Origin: an uncultured Bacteroidota bacterium
GTDB lineage: Bacteria > Bacteroidota > Bacteroidia > Flavobacteriales > Flavobacteriaceae
Assembly: GCA_903913315.1 (NCBI GenBank)
Contig: CAIWKX010000068.1
Location: 1 to 58,669 of the forward strand
Length of the DNA stretch: 58,669 nt
Reading direction: 5' to 3'
The notes beneath the pieces were generated by a model, which searched no databases, had not been told where the DNA came from, and saw nothing but the letters and a program-made list of their open reading frames with translations. Position numbers and translations under genes: made by a program. This document shows, piece after piece, positions 52,108 through 58,669 of the stretch. How positions within the stretch are numbered: position 1 is the stretch's first letter; each line of letters opens with the position of its first letter.

Positions 52108-53010
52108 ATGAAAGATAAATTCTACGCCTATATCCAAAACCTCCAAAACCAAATCACTTCTAAACTAGAAGAAGTGGATGGTGTTGCCAAATTCCGTGAA
52201 GATATTTGGCAACGACCGGAAGGAGGTGGTGGTAGAACAAGAGTAATCGAAAACGGAAATGTTTTTGAAAAAGGTGGTGTAAATATTTCGGCGGTTCACG
52301 GAAAATTACCCGAAGCCATGCAAAAAATGTTCAATGTGGGTGAAGCCGATTTCTTTGCTTGCGGATTGAGTTTGGTAATTCATCCCAAAAGTCCAATGGT
52401 GCCAACGGTTCACGCCAATTGGCGTTATTTTGAAATGTATGATGATAACGGAAACGTAATCAATAGTTGGTTTGGTGGCGGACAAGATTTAACACCTTAT
52501 TATTTATTTGAAGATGACGGAAAACATTTTCATCAAACTTGTAAAACCGCTTGTGACAAACACAATTCAGGATTTTATCCAAAATATAAAAAACAATGCG
52601 ATACTTATTTCTGGAACGCTCATAGAAACGAAGCTCGTGGTTTAGGTGGACTATTCTTCGATTATTGCAAAGAAACCGAAACCATGAAAATGCAAGATTG
52701 GTACAATTTCGTTACCGAAGTAGGAAATAGTTTCCTAGAAGCTTATGTCCCAATTGTAGAAAGAAGAAAAAATTTACCTTATACAGAAACACAACGAACA
52801 TGGCAAGAAATTCGTCGTGGTCGTTATGTAGAATTCAATTTAGTGCACGACAAAGGCACGCTTTTCGGACTAAAAACCAACGGAAGAATTGAAAGTATTT
52901 TAATGTCATTACCCCCACACGTGCAATGGCACTACAACCATCATCCAGAAGCTGGAAGTGAAGAAGATAAATTAATAACTATTTTGCAGCACCCAAAAGA
53001 ATGGGTTTGA
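52108..53010 (+). CDS. hemF: Oxygen-dependent coproporphyrinogen III oxidase
   Basis: 300 residues. Converts coproporphyrinogen III to protoporphyrinogen IX using O2. Signature segments: RPEGGGGRTRVIENG, HPKSPMVPTVHANWRYFE, WFGGGQDLTPYY and FNLVHDKGTLFGLKT. The ATG at 52108 is directly preceded by the tRNA-like fragment, so its native leader may have been replaced. Presence of HemF indicates aerobic heme synthesis. Confidence 0.97.
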   Translation: MKDKFYAYIQNLQNQITSKLEEVDGVAKFREDIWQRPEGGGGRTRVIENGNVFEKGGVNISAVHGKLPEAMQKMFNVGEADFFACGLSLVIHPKSPMVPTVHANWRYFEMYDDNGNVINSWFGGGQDLTPYYLFEDDGKHFHQTCKTACDKHNSGFYPKYKKQCDTYFWNAHRNEARGLGGLFFDYCKETETMKMQDWYNFVTEVGNSFLEAYVPIVERRKNLPYTETQRTWQEIRRGRYVEFNLVHDKGTLFGLKTNGRIESILMSLPPHVQWHYNHHPEAGSEEDKLITILQHPKEWV

Positions 53011-53013
53011 TTT

Positions 53014-54018
53014 ATGAAAAATGCCATTTTTGTATTGATTTTTTTTACTTTTTATGTAGGTTTTTCACAGAAAACCGATGAGATATCTTCACAGAAAAAT
53101 AAATTAGATACTATTTATATCAACGATATTTCCGATAAGTTAATCATAAAAATTAATGAAGATAATAACTTTAATTCATCAAAATATATTAACAAACAAA
53201 ACAATCAATCCTACGAATTAAATTACAGCCAAGGATATAAATCGTTTATATCGTTAGATTATAAATTTATCGAATTGACTCTCGGTATATCACAAAAATA
53301 CGTGTCATTTGTAAATGGTCAGTCCAAAAAAAGAGAAACGAAAAGCATTAATTTAGGATTTCCAATTCTTATGAATAAATGGTTACAAAACATTAATTAC
53401 AATTACATACAAGGTTTTTATATTGATGATTCTTATCCAAACAATACTTTTTCGGAATTTAAAAACTTATCCAAAGCCAAATACAGCGGAACAACATCAT
53501 ACATTTTTAACAATACCAAATTCTCTTACTTTGCCTATGCCTATCAAACGGCTATTCAAAAAAAGAGTGCAGGAAGTTTTATTCCGTCATTAAATTACTA
53601 TTATATGGTTTCAAAAGATGCCGAAACCAATCCAGTTGCATTTTATAAAGATCATCTGATTTTTACAAATTTAGCTTTAGGGTATCAATATAATTGGGTT
53701 CCTCACAAAAATTTATTGATTTCTGCTGGAGCATCAACAGGTTTTGGATTTAATTATTCTGAACGAATTGACTCATTAGAATCTGAAAAAGCAACTTTCT
53801 TTTCTAGTAATTTTGCGCTTAATTCTAATTTAACCTTGAGTTATCAAATAAATAGAATTTTTTTTGGTTCCCAATTGTATTACAATTTTGTGAAATCTAA
53901 AGATGATAAAACTACGAGCTTATCAAACAATAATAATTATGGAGTTTTTTTTGTTGGTTACAGATTCAATACTCCAAAAATCATTGAAAAACCATTTAAT
54001 TGGATTGAAAATTTATGA
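53014..54018 (+). CDS. DUF4421-like outer-membrane protein within the heme operon
   Basis: 334 residues with a signal peptide (MKNAIFVLIFFTFYVGFSQ). The mature part is beta-rich with repeated aromatic strands, as in DUF4421 proteins (YSQGYKSFISLDYKFIELTLG, LALGYQYNWVPHKNLLISAGAS). It probably forms a barrel in the outer membrane. It lies three bases after hemF and before hemB; a heme or porphyrin-related role would be a guess from position. No enzyme motif is visible. Confidence 0.8.
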   Translation: MKNAIFVLIFFTFYVGFSQKTDEISSQKNKLDTIYINDISDKLIIKINEDNNFNSSKYINKQNNQSYELNYSQGYKSFISLDYKFIELTLGISQKYVSFVNGQSKKRETKSINLGFPILMNKWLQNINYNYIQGFYIDDSYPNNTFSEFKNLSKAKYSGTTSYIFNNTKFSYFAYAYQTAIQKKSAGSFIPSLNYYYMVSKDAETNPVAFYKDHLIFTNLALGYQYNWVPHKNLLISAGASTGFGFNYSERIDSLESEKATFFSSNFALNSNLTLSYQINRIFFGSQLYYNFVKSKDDKTTSLSNNNNYGVFFVGYRFNTPKIIEKPFNWIENL

Positions 54019-54085
54019 TTTCCGAATTTTGAAATCTTAAATCAATCAAAAATATACAATCGTTAATCTTAAATCATAAATAAAT
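54019..54085 (+). repeat. AATC-rich intergenic motif before hemB
   Basis: The gap carries words such as ACAATCGTTAATCTTAAATC, similar to the AATC-rich region at 13752-13827 (CAACAATCTAAAATC on its minus strand). It may be a dispersed flavobacterial intergenic element; only two copies are visible here. Confidence 0.4.
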
Positions 54086-55081
54086 ATGTTCCCATTACAA
54101 AGAGGCAGAAGATTACGCGGTAACGAATCGATTCGTTCTTTAGTTCGCGAAACCACATTAAGTCCAAGTGACTTTATGTTCCCAATGTTCATTGCAGAAG
54201 GAGAAAATGTTAAAGTCGAAATTCCTTCAATGGTTGGTATTTACCGTCGTTCCATCGATTTAACCTTAGAAGAAGTTAAAGAACTTTTCGCTTTAGGAAT
54301 TCGTGCTGTAAACATTTACGTAAAAGTGGATGAATCCTTAAAAGACAATACAGGAAAAGAAGCTTGGAATCCAAACGGATTAATGCAAAGAGCTATCAAA
54401 GCTATCAAAGCAGCTTGTCCAGAAATGATAGTCATGCCAGACGTAGCACTTGACCCATACTCCATTTACGGACACGACGGTATTATCGATAACGGCGATG
54501 TTGCCAACGATGCTACCAACGATGCTCTTGTGAAAATGGCAGTTTCTCACGCTCAAGCGGGAGCCGATTTTGTAGCGCCAAGCGATATGATGGACGGACG
54601 CGTATTACGTTTGCGTCAAGGTTTAGATGCTGCCGGATTTCCAAACGTGGGCATTATGAGTTATTCAGCCAAATATGCCTCCGCATTTTACGGCCCTTTC
54701 CGTGATGCGTTAGACAGCGCACCAAAAGAAGCTGATATTGATGTTCCTAAAGACAAAAAAACCTATCAAATGGATTATGCCAACCGTATCGAAGCAATCA
54801 AAGAAGCATTAATGGACGTAGAAGAAGGTGCCGATATGGTCATGGTAAAACCAGGAATCGCTTATTTAGACATTGTTCGTGAAGTAAAAAATGCAGTGAA
54901 TGTTCCTGTAACTGTTTTTCATGTTTCAGGGGAATATGCTATGATAAAAGCAGCTTCTGAAAGAGGTTGGTTAGACCATGATAAAATCATGATGGAACAG
55001 TTAATGTGCATCAAACGAGCAGGAGCTAGTTTAATCTCCACTTATTTTGCTAAAGAAGCAGCCATCATTTTAAATAAGTAA
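54086..55081 (+). CDS. hemB: Delta-aminolevulinic acid dehydratase (porphobilinogen synthase)
   Basis: 331 residues. Condenses two 5-aminolevulinates. The catalytic lysines are in MSYSAKYASAFYGPFRDA and MVKPGIAYLDIV, and the C-terminal VSGEYAMIKAA segment is conserved. The usual Cys-rich zinc site is replaced by MPDVALDPYSIYGHDGII, an Asp-type metal site of Mg-dependent HemB. Last heme gene of the forward operon. Confidence 0.97.
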   Translation: MFPLQRGRRLRGNESIRSLVRETTLSPSDFMFPMFIAEGENVKVEIPSMVGIYRRSIDLTLEEVKELFALGIRAVNIYVKVDESLKDNTGKEAWNPNGLMQRAIKAIKAACPEMIVMPDVALDPYSIYGHDGIIDNGDVANDATNDALVKMAVSHAQAGADFVAPSDMMDGRVLRLRQGLDAAGFPNVGIMSYSAKYASAFYGPFRDALDSAPKEADIDVPKDKKTYQMDYANRIEAIKEALMDVEEGADMVMVKPGIAYLDIVREVKNAVNVPVTVFHVSGEYAMIKAASERGWLDHDKIMMEQLMCIKRAGASLISTYFAKEAAIILNK

Positions 55082-55226
55082 TGACATTCTAAACCAATCC
55101 AAATAGCTTTATATTTATCTATAACATACAATTTTATTAATATATTTTTATAAGAAAGAGTTTAAACATTAAATTTTCAACTTTTATTATATGATAAAAA
55201 TCATATTTTAATTATTAGTGTATCAT

Positions 55227-55234
55227 TAGATTTG
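55227..55234 (+). promoter_or_regulatory. -7 promoter element for the cytochrome c gene
   Basis: TAGATTTG matches TAnnTTTG, 21 bases before the ATG at 55256, and overlaps an alternative TTG start at 55232. Confidence 0.5.
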
Positions 55235-55255
55235 ACTAAAATAAAAAAATTTCAA

Positions 55256-55681
55256 ATGAAAAAAACAATAAAACTAGTTTTAGGAGTACTTATTCTGATT
55301 TTTGCCATCAGTTGCGGAAATAAAAAAGACGACCAAGATTTTGGTAAAAAACCTACACCAGAAGTAACTAAAGAAGTCGCAAAACCAGATAATTCAGCGT
55401 TCCCTTTAGCCGAAAAAGGAAAACAACTCTTTAATGGAAAAGGAATTTGTATGACATGTCATAAACCAGATGTAAAATTAGTAGGACCAAGTTTGCAAGA
55501 CATTGCAAAAATCTACAAAGAAAAAAATGCAAGTATTGCAACCTTCTTAAAAGGAGATGAAAAACCATTGGTTGATCCAACTCAATTTGAAGTAATGAAA
55601 ACTAATTTTGCTTTAACAAAAACATTCACTGATGAAGAAAGACAATCTTTAGAACAATATGTTTTAAGTCAAGCTAAATAA
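55256..55681 (+). CDS. c-type cytochrome lipoprotein
   Basis: 141 residues from the ATG at 55256. A lipoprotein signal peptide (VLGVLILIFAISC, Cys at about residue 20) is followed by a short linker and a monoheme class I cytochrome domain: heme site CMTCH in GICMTCHKPDVKLVGPSLQDI and a distal Met in FEVMKTNFALT. It would carry electrons at the outer face of a membrane. It has its own promoter, 174 bases after hemB, and ends at a terminator. Confidence 0.92.
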   Translation: MKKTIKLVLGVLILIFAISCGNKKDDQDFGKKPTPEVTKEVAKPDNSAFPLAEKGKQLFNGKGICMTCHKPDVKLVGPSLQDIAKIYKEKNASIATFLKGDEKPLVDPTQFEVMKTNFALTKTFTDEERQSLEQYVLSQAK

Positions 55682-55699
55682 AAAAATTCATGTTTTGTT

Positions 55700-55744
55700 A
55701 AAATCACAAAGGTGAGAGATATTCTTTATGCCTTTGTGATTTTT
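55700..55744 (+). terminator. Terminator after the cytochrome gene
   Basis: Arms 55700-55712 and 55731-55743 (AAAATCACAAAGG and its complement) form a 13-bp stem with an 18-base loop, closed by a short T run. Confidence 0.75.
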
Positions 55745-55773
55745 CATATATTTACGTTTCAAATAAGCCGTAA

Positions 55774-56247
55774 ATGTCTCAAATTGCCTTTATAAAAACT
55801 CCATTAGGTATTGCCAAAATAATTGGTGATAATCAAGGAATTTCTGAAATTTCAGTTCTTGATGAAGGCGATATTTCTAAATCTATTCCGAAAGAATTGA
55901 AAGAAGTAGTAGCACAACTAAAAGACTATTTCTCTGGAAAACGTAACGATTTCGAATTAAAGTTAAACCCAAAGGGCACCGATTTTCAACAAAAAGTGTG
56001 GCAAGAATTAGGCAACATTCCATTTGGTAAAACTATTACTTATCTTGATTTAGCAAAAAAATTAGGAGATCCTAAAGTGATTCGAGCAGCCGCATCAGCA
56101 AATGGTAAAAATCCGCTATGGATTATAGTTCCATGCCATCGAGTTATTGGAACAGATGGTTCATTAACAGGTTACGCTGGTGGTTTATGGCGTAAAAAAT
56201 GGCTTTTGGAACATGAAAACCCAACAAATCAACAAAGTTTATTTTAA
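55774..56247 (+). CDS. Methylated-DNA-[protein]-cysteine S-methyltransferase
   Basis: 157 residues. Repairs O6-alkylguanine by transferring the alkyl group to its own Cys in the motif PCHRVIG (about residues 122-128). DFQQKVWQELGNIPFGKTITYLDLA and the wing GYAGGLWRKKWLLEHE complete the Ogt/AGT C-terminal domain. A reduced N-terminal domain precedes it (IAFIKTPLGIAKIIGDNQG). Transcribed from its own region after the cytochrome terminator. Confidence 0.95.
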   Translation: MSQIAFIKTPLGIAKIIGDNQGISEISVLDEGDISKSIPKELKEVVAQLKDYFSGKRNDFELKLNPKGTDFQQKVWQELGNIPFGKTITYLDLAKKLGDPKVIRAAASANGKNPLWIIVPCHRVIGTDGSLTGYAGGLWRKKWLLEHENPTNQQSLF

Positions 56248-56274
56248 ATTAGTAATCTTGAAAGTTAGATTTAT

Positions 56275-56282
56275 TAGATTTG
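56275..56282 (+). promoter_or_regulatory. -7 promoter element for the exonuclease gene
   Basis: TAGATTTG matches TAnnTTTG 41 bases before the ATG at 56324. Confidence 0.45.
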
Positions 56283-56323
56283 TATAAGTCTAATTTTGTA
56301 AGAAGTCTAAAAATCCAACTATT

Positions 56324-57037
56324 ATGATTGAAAAAATTCGCCTAGACAACATTCTTTTTCTTGATATAGAAACGGTTCCACAAGAAGAATATTTCAATTT
56401 GCTTGATGATGAAATGAAATCCCTTTGGGAACACAAAACCCAATACCAACGCAAAGAAGAATTTACCGCAGAAGAGTTTTATGACAGAGCTGGAATTTGG
56501 GCTGAATTTGGAAAAATAGTATGCCTTTCCGTTGGCTATTTTATAGTCAAAGGAGATATAAGGAACTTTAGAGTAACCTCATTCTTTGGAGAAGAAAAGA
56601 AAATTTTAGTAGACTTTAATAATTTACTGAGCAATCATTTCGACGCACCTCAGTATGTTCTTTGCGGTCATAATGCAAAAGAATTTGATTTCCCATTCAT
56701 TGCTAGAAGAATGATAATCAACCAAGTTTCCATTCCGAATAAACTCAATTTATTTGGAAAAAAACCTTGGGAGATTGCACATTTAGACACTTTGGAATTA
56801 TGGAAATTTGGCGACTATAAACATTTTACCTCACTAAAATTATTAACAAAAATTCTTGGAATTCCTTCTCCAAAAGGGGATATTGATGGTAGTCAAGTGG
56901 GACATGTTTTTTATGTAGAAAAAGACATCGACAGAATTGTAAGCTATTGTGAAAAAGATGTTATCGCAGTAGCACAAGTTTTTCTGCGTTTTAGAAAAGA
57001 AGATTTATTGATTGATGAGGAAATAATCCACGTTTAG
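56324..57037 (+). CDS. Predicted 3'-5' exonuclease (DEDD, PolB-like)
   Basis: 237 residues. RNase H-fold exonuclease with ExoI DIE in LFLDIETVP (about residues 13-17), an ExoII-like Asp in GHNAKEFDFPFIARRM, and an ExoIII Asp in IVSYCEKDVIAVAQVF. This is the stand-alone predicted PolB-like exonuclease type widespread in Bacteroidota. It would trim DNA or RNA 3' ends using two metal ions. The true substrate is unknown. Confidence 0.9.
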   Translation: MIEKIRLDNILFLDIETVPQEEYFNLLDDEMKSLWEHKTQYQRKEEFTAEEFYDRAGIWAEFGKIVCLSVGYFIVKGDIRNFRVTSFFGEEKKILVDFNNLLSNHFDAPQYVLCGHNAKEFDFPFIARRMIINQVSIPNKLNLFGKKPWEIAHLDTLELWKFGDYKHFTSLKLLTKILGIPSPKGDIDGSQVGHVFYVEKDIDRIVSYCEKDVIAVAQVFLRFRKEDLLIDEEIIHV

Positions 57038-57103
57038 AAATTGATATTGCAATTGATTTTTTGACATTGCAATTGAATAAGTATATTTACAAAAAAACAA
57101 AAC

Positions 57104-58552
57104 ATGGTATTAAGTAGATTTTGGTTGGCTATTTTTATTTCGTCAATTGCTTTCGTTGTAGTAAGTTTATTTGTTGGAAACAGCTATACTATTGATTTTA
57201 TGTTGAATGGAAAAAAAGATGATCCAATCTTAATTTCTGAAAAATACCTAAATCAAGTACCTGTCTTTATTAAAGACAGTCTTCAAAAAGCATCTAACCA
57301 AACCATAGTTATTAATCGTGATACCTTAAACGCTGATACGACTTATGTTTATAAAAGTAAAACGGTAAAAATCTTTAGTGGTATTCAAAAATCAGATGGA
57401 CTTTTACCAACCTGCAAAAATAGTCTGCTCGAATTAATTATTCCTTTAATTGCTTATTTGGCATTCTTTTGTGGCTTGATGGAACTATTAATAATCTCAG
57501 GAGCCGCCGAAAAATTAGCCAAACGATTAAGTCCTTTGTTTGAAAAAGTATTCCCATCTGTGCCCAAAAATCACGAATCTATTTCGTATATGACCTTAAA
57601 TTTTGCGGCAAATTTCCTTGGTTTAGATTCAGCAGCAACACCATTTGGATTGAAAGCTATGGAAAGTTTGCAAGAATTAAATCCAGATAAAGACAGAGCT
57701 AGCGATGCTCAAATCATGTTTTTATGTTTGCATGCTGCTGGACTAACTTTAATACCCACTTCAATAATTGGATACCGTGCCGCCGAAAACGCAAGTAATC
57801 CGGCAGATGTTATGTTGCCTTGTATTATCACTTCTTTTATCGGAACTATTGCAGCATTTTTAATCGTAGGAATTCGTCAAAAAATAAACTTTAAAAGCGC
57901 TTCCTTGGTAGTCGCTTTAATGACCATAATTGCAGCTATCGTTGGATTGTTATTCTATGTAAATGGTTTGGATTTAATTGGGAAAAACTTTTTTACTGCC
58001 AACCTTTCGGGTTTAATGTTGGTAGCCATCATTGGATTTACCCTGCTGTTTTCATTTATAAATGAGAAAAAATTTGTGGCAAATGACACCACAATTTTTG
58101 ACACTTTCGTCAAAGGAGCTAAAAACGGATTGGATACTGGTGTTAAAATATTTCCTTATGTAATGGGAATGTTAGTAGCCATTTCTTTCTTTAGAAATAG
58201 TGGTTTGTTTGAAATAATCAGCAATGGAATTTCATTTGTGTTTTCCAATATTGGGGTAAGTAAACAAATTACAGATTCGCTTCCAGTTGCCATGTTGCGA
58301 CCCTTTAGTTCCGGTGGTTCTCGTGGATTTATGATTGATTCGATGAAGATGTTTGGCCCAGATTCTTTCACAGGACGATTGAGTTGCATTTTCCAATGCA
58401 GTGCCGAAACTACCTTTTATGTTATAGCGGTTTATTTTGGAAGTGTCAACGTTAAAAACAGTAGATACACACTAGGAACCATGCTTTTAGTGGACTTGGT
58501 TTGTGTGATAACGGCAATATTTGTGGCGAGTTGGTTTGGGAGTGTTCAATAA
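57104..58552 (+). CDS. Nucleoside recognition domain membrane protein (SpmA/SpmB-like fusion)
   Basis: 482 residues with about ten membrane helices. Two Gate domains are visible: about 125-240 (FCGLMELLIISGAAEKLAKRLSPLF ... NFAANFLGLDSAATPFGLKAM) and about 340-482 (ISFFRNSGLFEIIS ... LRPFSSGGSRGFMIDSMK ... QCSAETTFYVIAVYFG). In Bacillus these are the separate spore-maturation genes spmA and spmB; in non-sporulating Bacteroidota they form one chain of unknown transport or membrane function. Confidence 0.9.
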   Translation: MVLSRFWLAIFISSIAFVVVSLFVGNSYTIDFMLNGKKDDPILISEKYLNQVPVFIKDSLQKASNQTIVINRDTLNADTTYVYKSKTVKIFSGIQKSDGLLPTCKNSLLELIIPLIAYLAFFCGLMELLIISGAAEKLAKRLSPLFEKVFPSVPKNHESISYMTLNFAANFLGLDSAATPFGLKAMESLQELNPDKDRASDAQIMFLCLHAAGLTLIPTSIIGYRAAENASNPADVMLPCIITSFIGTIAAFLIVGIRQKINFKSASLVVALMTIIAAIVGLLFYVNGLDLIGKNFFTANLSGLMLVAIIGFTLLFSFINEKKFVANDTTIFDTFVKGAKNGLDTGVKIFPYVMGMLVAISFFRNSGLFEIISNGISFVFSNIGVSKQITDSLPVAMLRPFSSGGSRGFMIDSMKMFGPDSFTGRLSCIFQCSAETTFYVIAVYFGSVNVKNSRYTLGTMLLVDLVCVITAIFVASWFGSVQ

Positions 58553-58562
58553 ACTGTGTCAA

Positions 58563-58669
58563 TCATTTTATTCTATCACTAAAATAGATAATTAAATCAT
58601 TTCTAACAGCAGACCATCCTAAAATATTTCCTTTCCATCTTGTTTGAGCATTTTTTATAGCTAAATATA
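58563..58669 (-). CDS. 3' end of a probable transposase gene, rest outside window
   Basis: A minus-strand frame is open from the window edge to a stop at 58563. The 34 visible residues (YLAIKNAQTRWKGN, then GWSAVRNDLIIYFSDRIK) resemble the C-terminus of mutator/IS256-type transposases, which ends in a similar IxxxW...QL.I.F..R pattern. The match is short, so the family is tentative. No inverted repeat is recognisable in the ten bases between the stop and the preceding gene. Confidence 0.4.
   Translation of the reverse strand, partial: YLAIKNAQTRWKGNILGWSAVRNDLIIYFSDRIK

Overview
The window is a chromosomal segment of a Bacteroidota bacterium of the family Flavobacteriaceae, most likely Flavobacterium or a close relative. 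The evidence is low GC content, the gliding lipoprotein gene gldH, a secreted protease with a type IX (Por) secretion C-terminal domain, Bacteroidota-type promoters (TAnnTTTG at -7), HemJ instead of HemG/HemY, and generally weak Shine-Dalgarno sites. Nearly everything is core chromosome. There is no rRNA, intact tRNA, CRISPR array, prophage or complete IS element; the last ~100 bases probably hold the 3' end of a transposase gene.

Layout. 1-6621: an RND heavy-metal efflux adaptor (cut by the window edge) and pump, an MgtE magnesium channel and an OprB-like porin. 6622-7180: a GC-rich array of 21-bp repeats. 7181-10452: two tandemly duplicated multi-PAS proteins with a HisKA-like end but no ATPase domain. 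10497-14781 (minus): a small exported protein, a T9SS metalloprotease, a YraN-like nuclease and an LD-carboxypeptidase. 14895-18374: metG, a HAD phosphatase and a chloramphenicol-acetyltransferase-fold enzyme. 18371-20923 (minus): an exported protein, a small HTH/coiled-coil protein preceded by ten 21-bp AT-rich repeats, an unknown protein, an HRDC protein and ssb. 21144-24934: a zinc-ribbon protein, an M28 membrane peptidase, an epimerase and a small membrane protein. 24957-33252: an M13 peptidase, a SCO protein, feoA-feoB-small Cys-rich partner, an Nramp-UspA fusion transporter and a bacilliredoxin. 33411-36240: a three-gene operon, trhO - U32 peptidase (TrhP-like) - ferredoxin. 36241-37312: a long AT-rich gap with a second 21-22-bp repeat array, then a paralogue of the HTH/coiled-coil gene. 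37565-43019: PSP1 protein, gldH, a class A PBP and both subunits of a 3-oxoacid CoA-transferase. 43076-46901 (minus): enoyl-CoA hydratase, a sensor kinase, hemJ and hemH. 47002-55681: a divergent AraC regulator and hemA-C-D-E-F-(DUF4421)-B, then a cytochrome c lipoprotein. 55774-58552: a DNA alkyltransferase, a 3'-5' exonuclease and a nucleoside-recognition membrane protein.

How the genes work together. The hem genes encode almost all of the C5 route from glutamyl-tRNA to protoheme, split into a forward operon and a reverse hemJ/hemH pair around an AraC-type regulator. The Feo and Nramp loci would supply ferrous iron or manganese, and each has a palindrome in its promoter region that could bind a metal-sensing repressor. 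TrhO and TrhP are alternative enzymes for 5-hydroxyuridine at tRNA position 34; here they sit in one operon, share a C-terminal domain, and are followed by a ferredoxin.

Most interesting signals. (1) Two paralogous HTH plus leucine-zipper-like proteins, each preceded by its own array of ~21-bp A-tract repeats. (2) The trhO/trhP/ferredoxin operon with the shared C-terminal domain. (3) The GC-rich 21-bp minisatellite, open in several frames. (4) A GC-rich palindromic element inserted in frame in hemD. (5) A tRNA 3'-end fragment between hemE and hemF.
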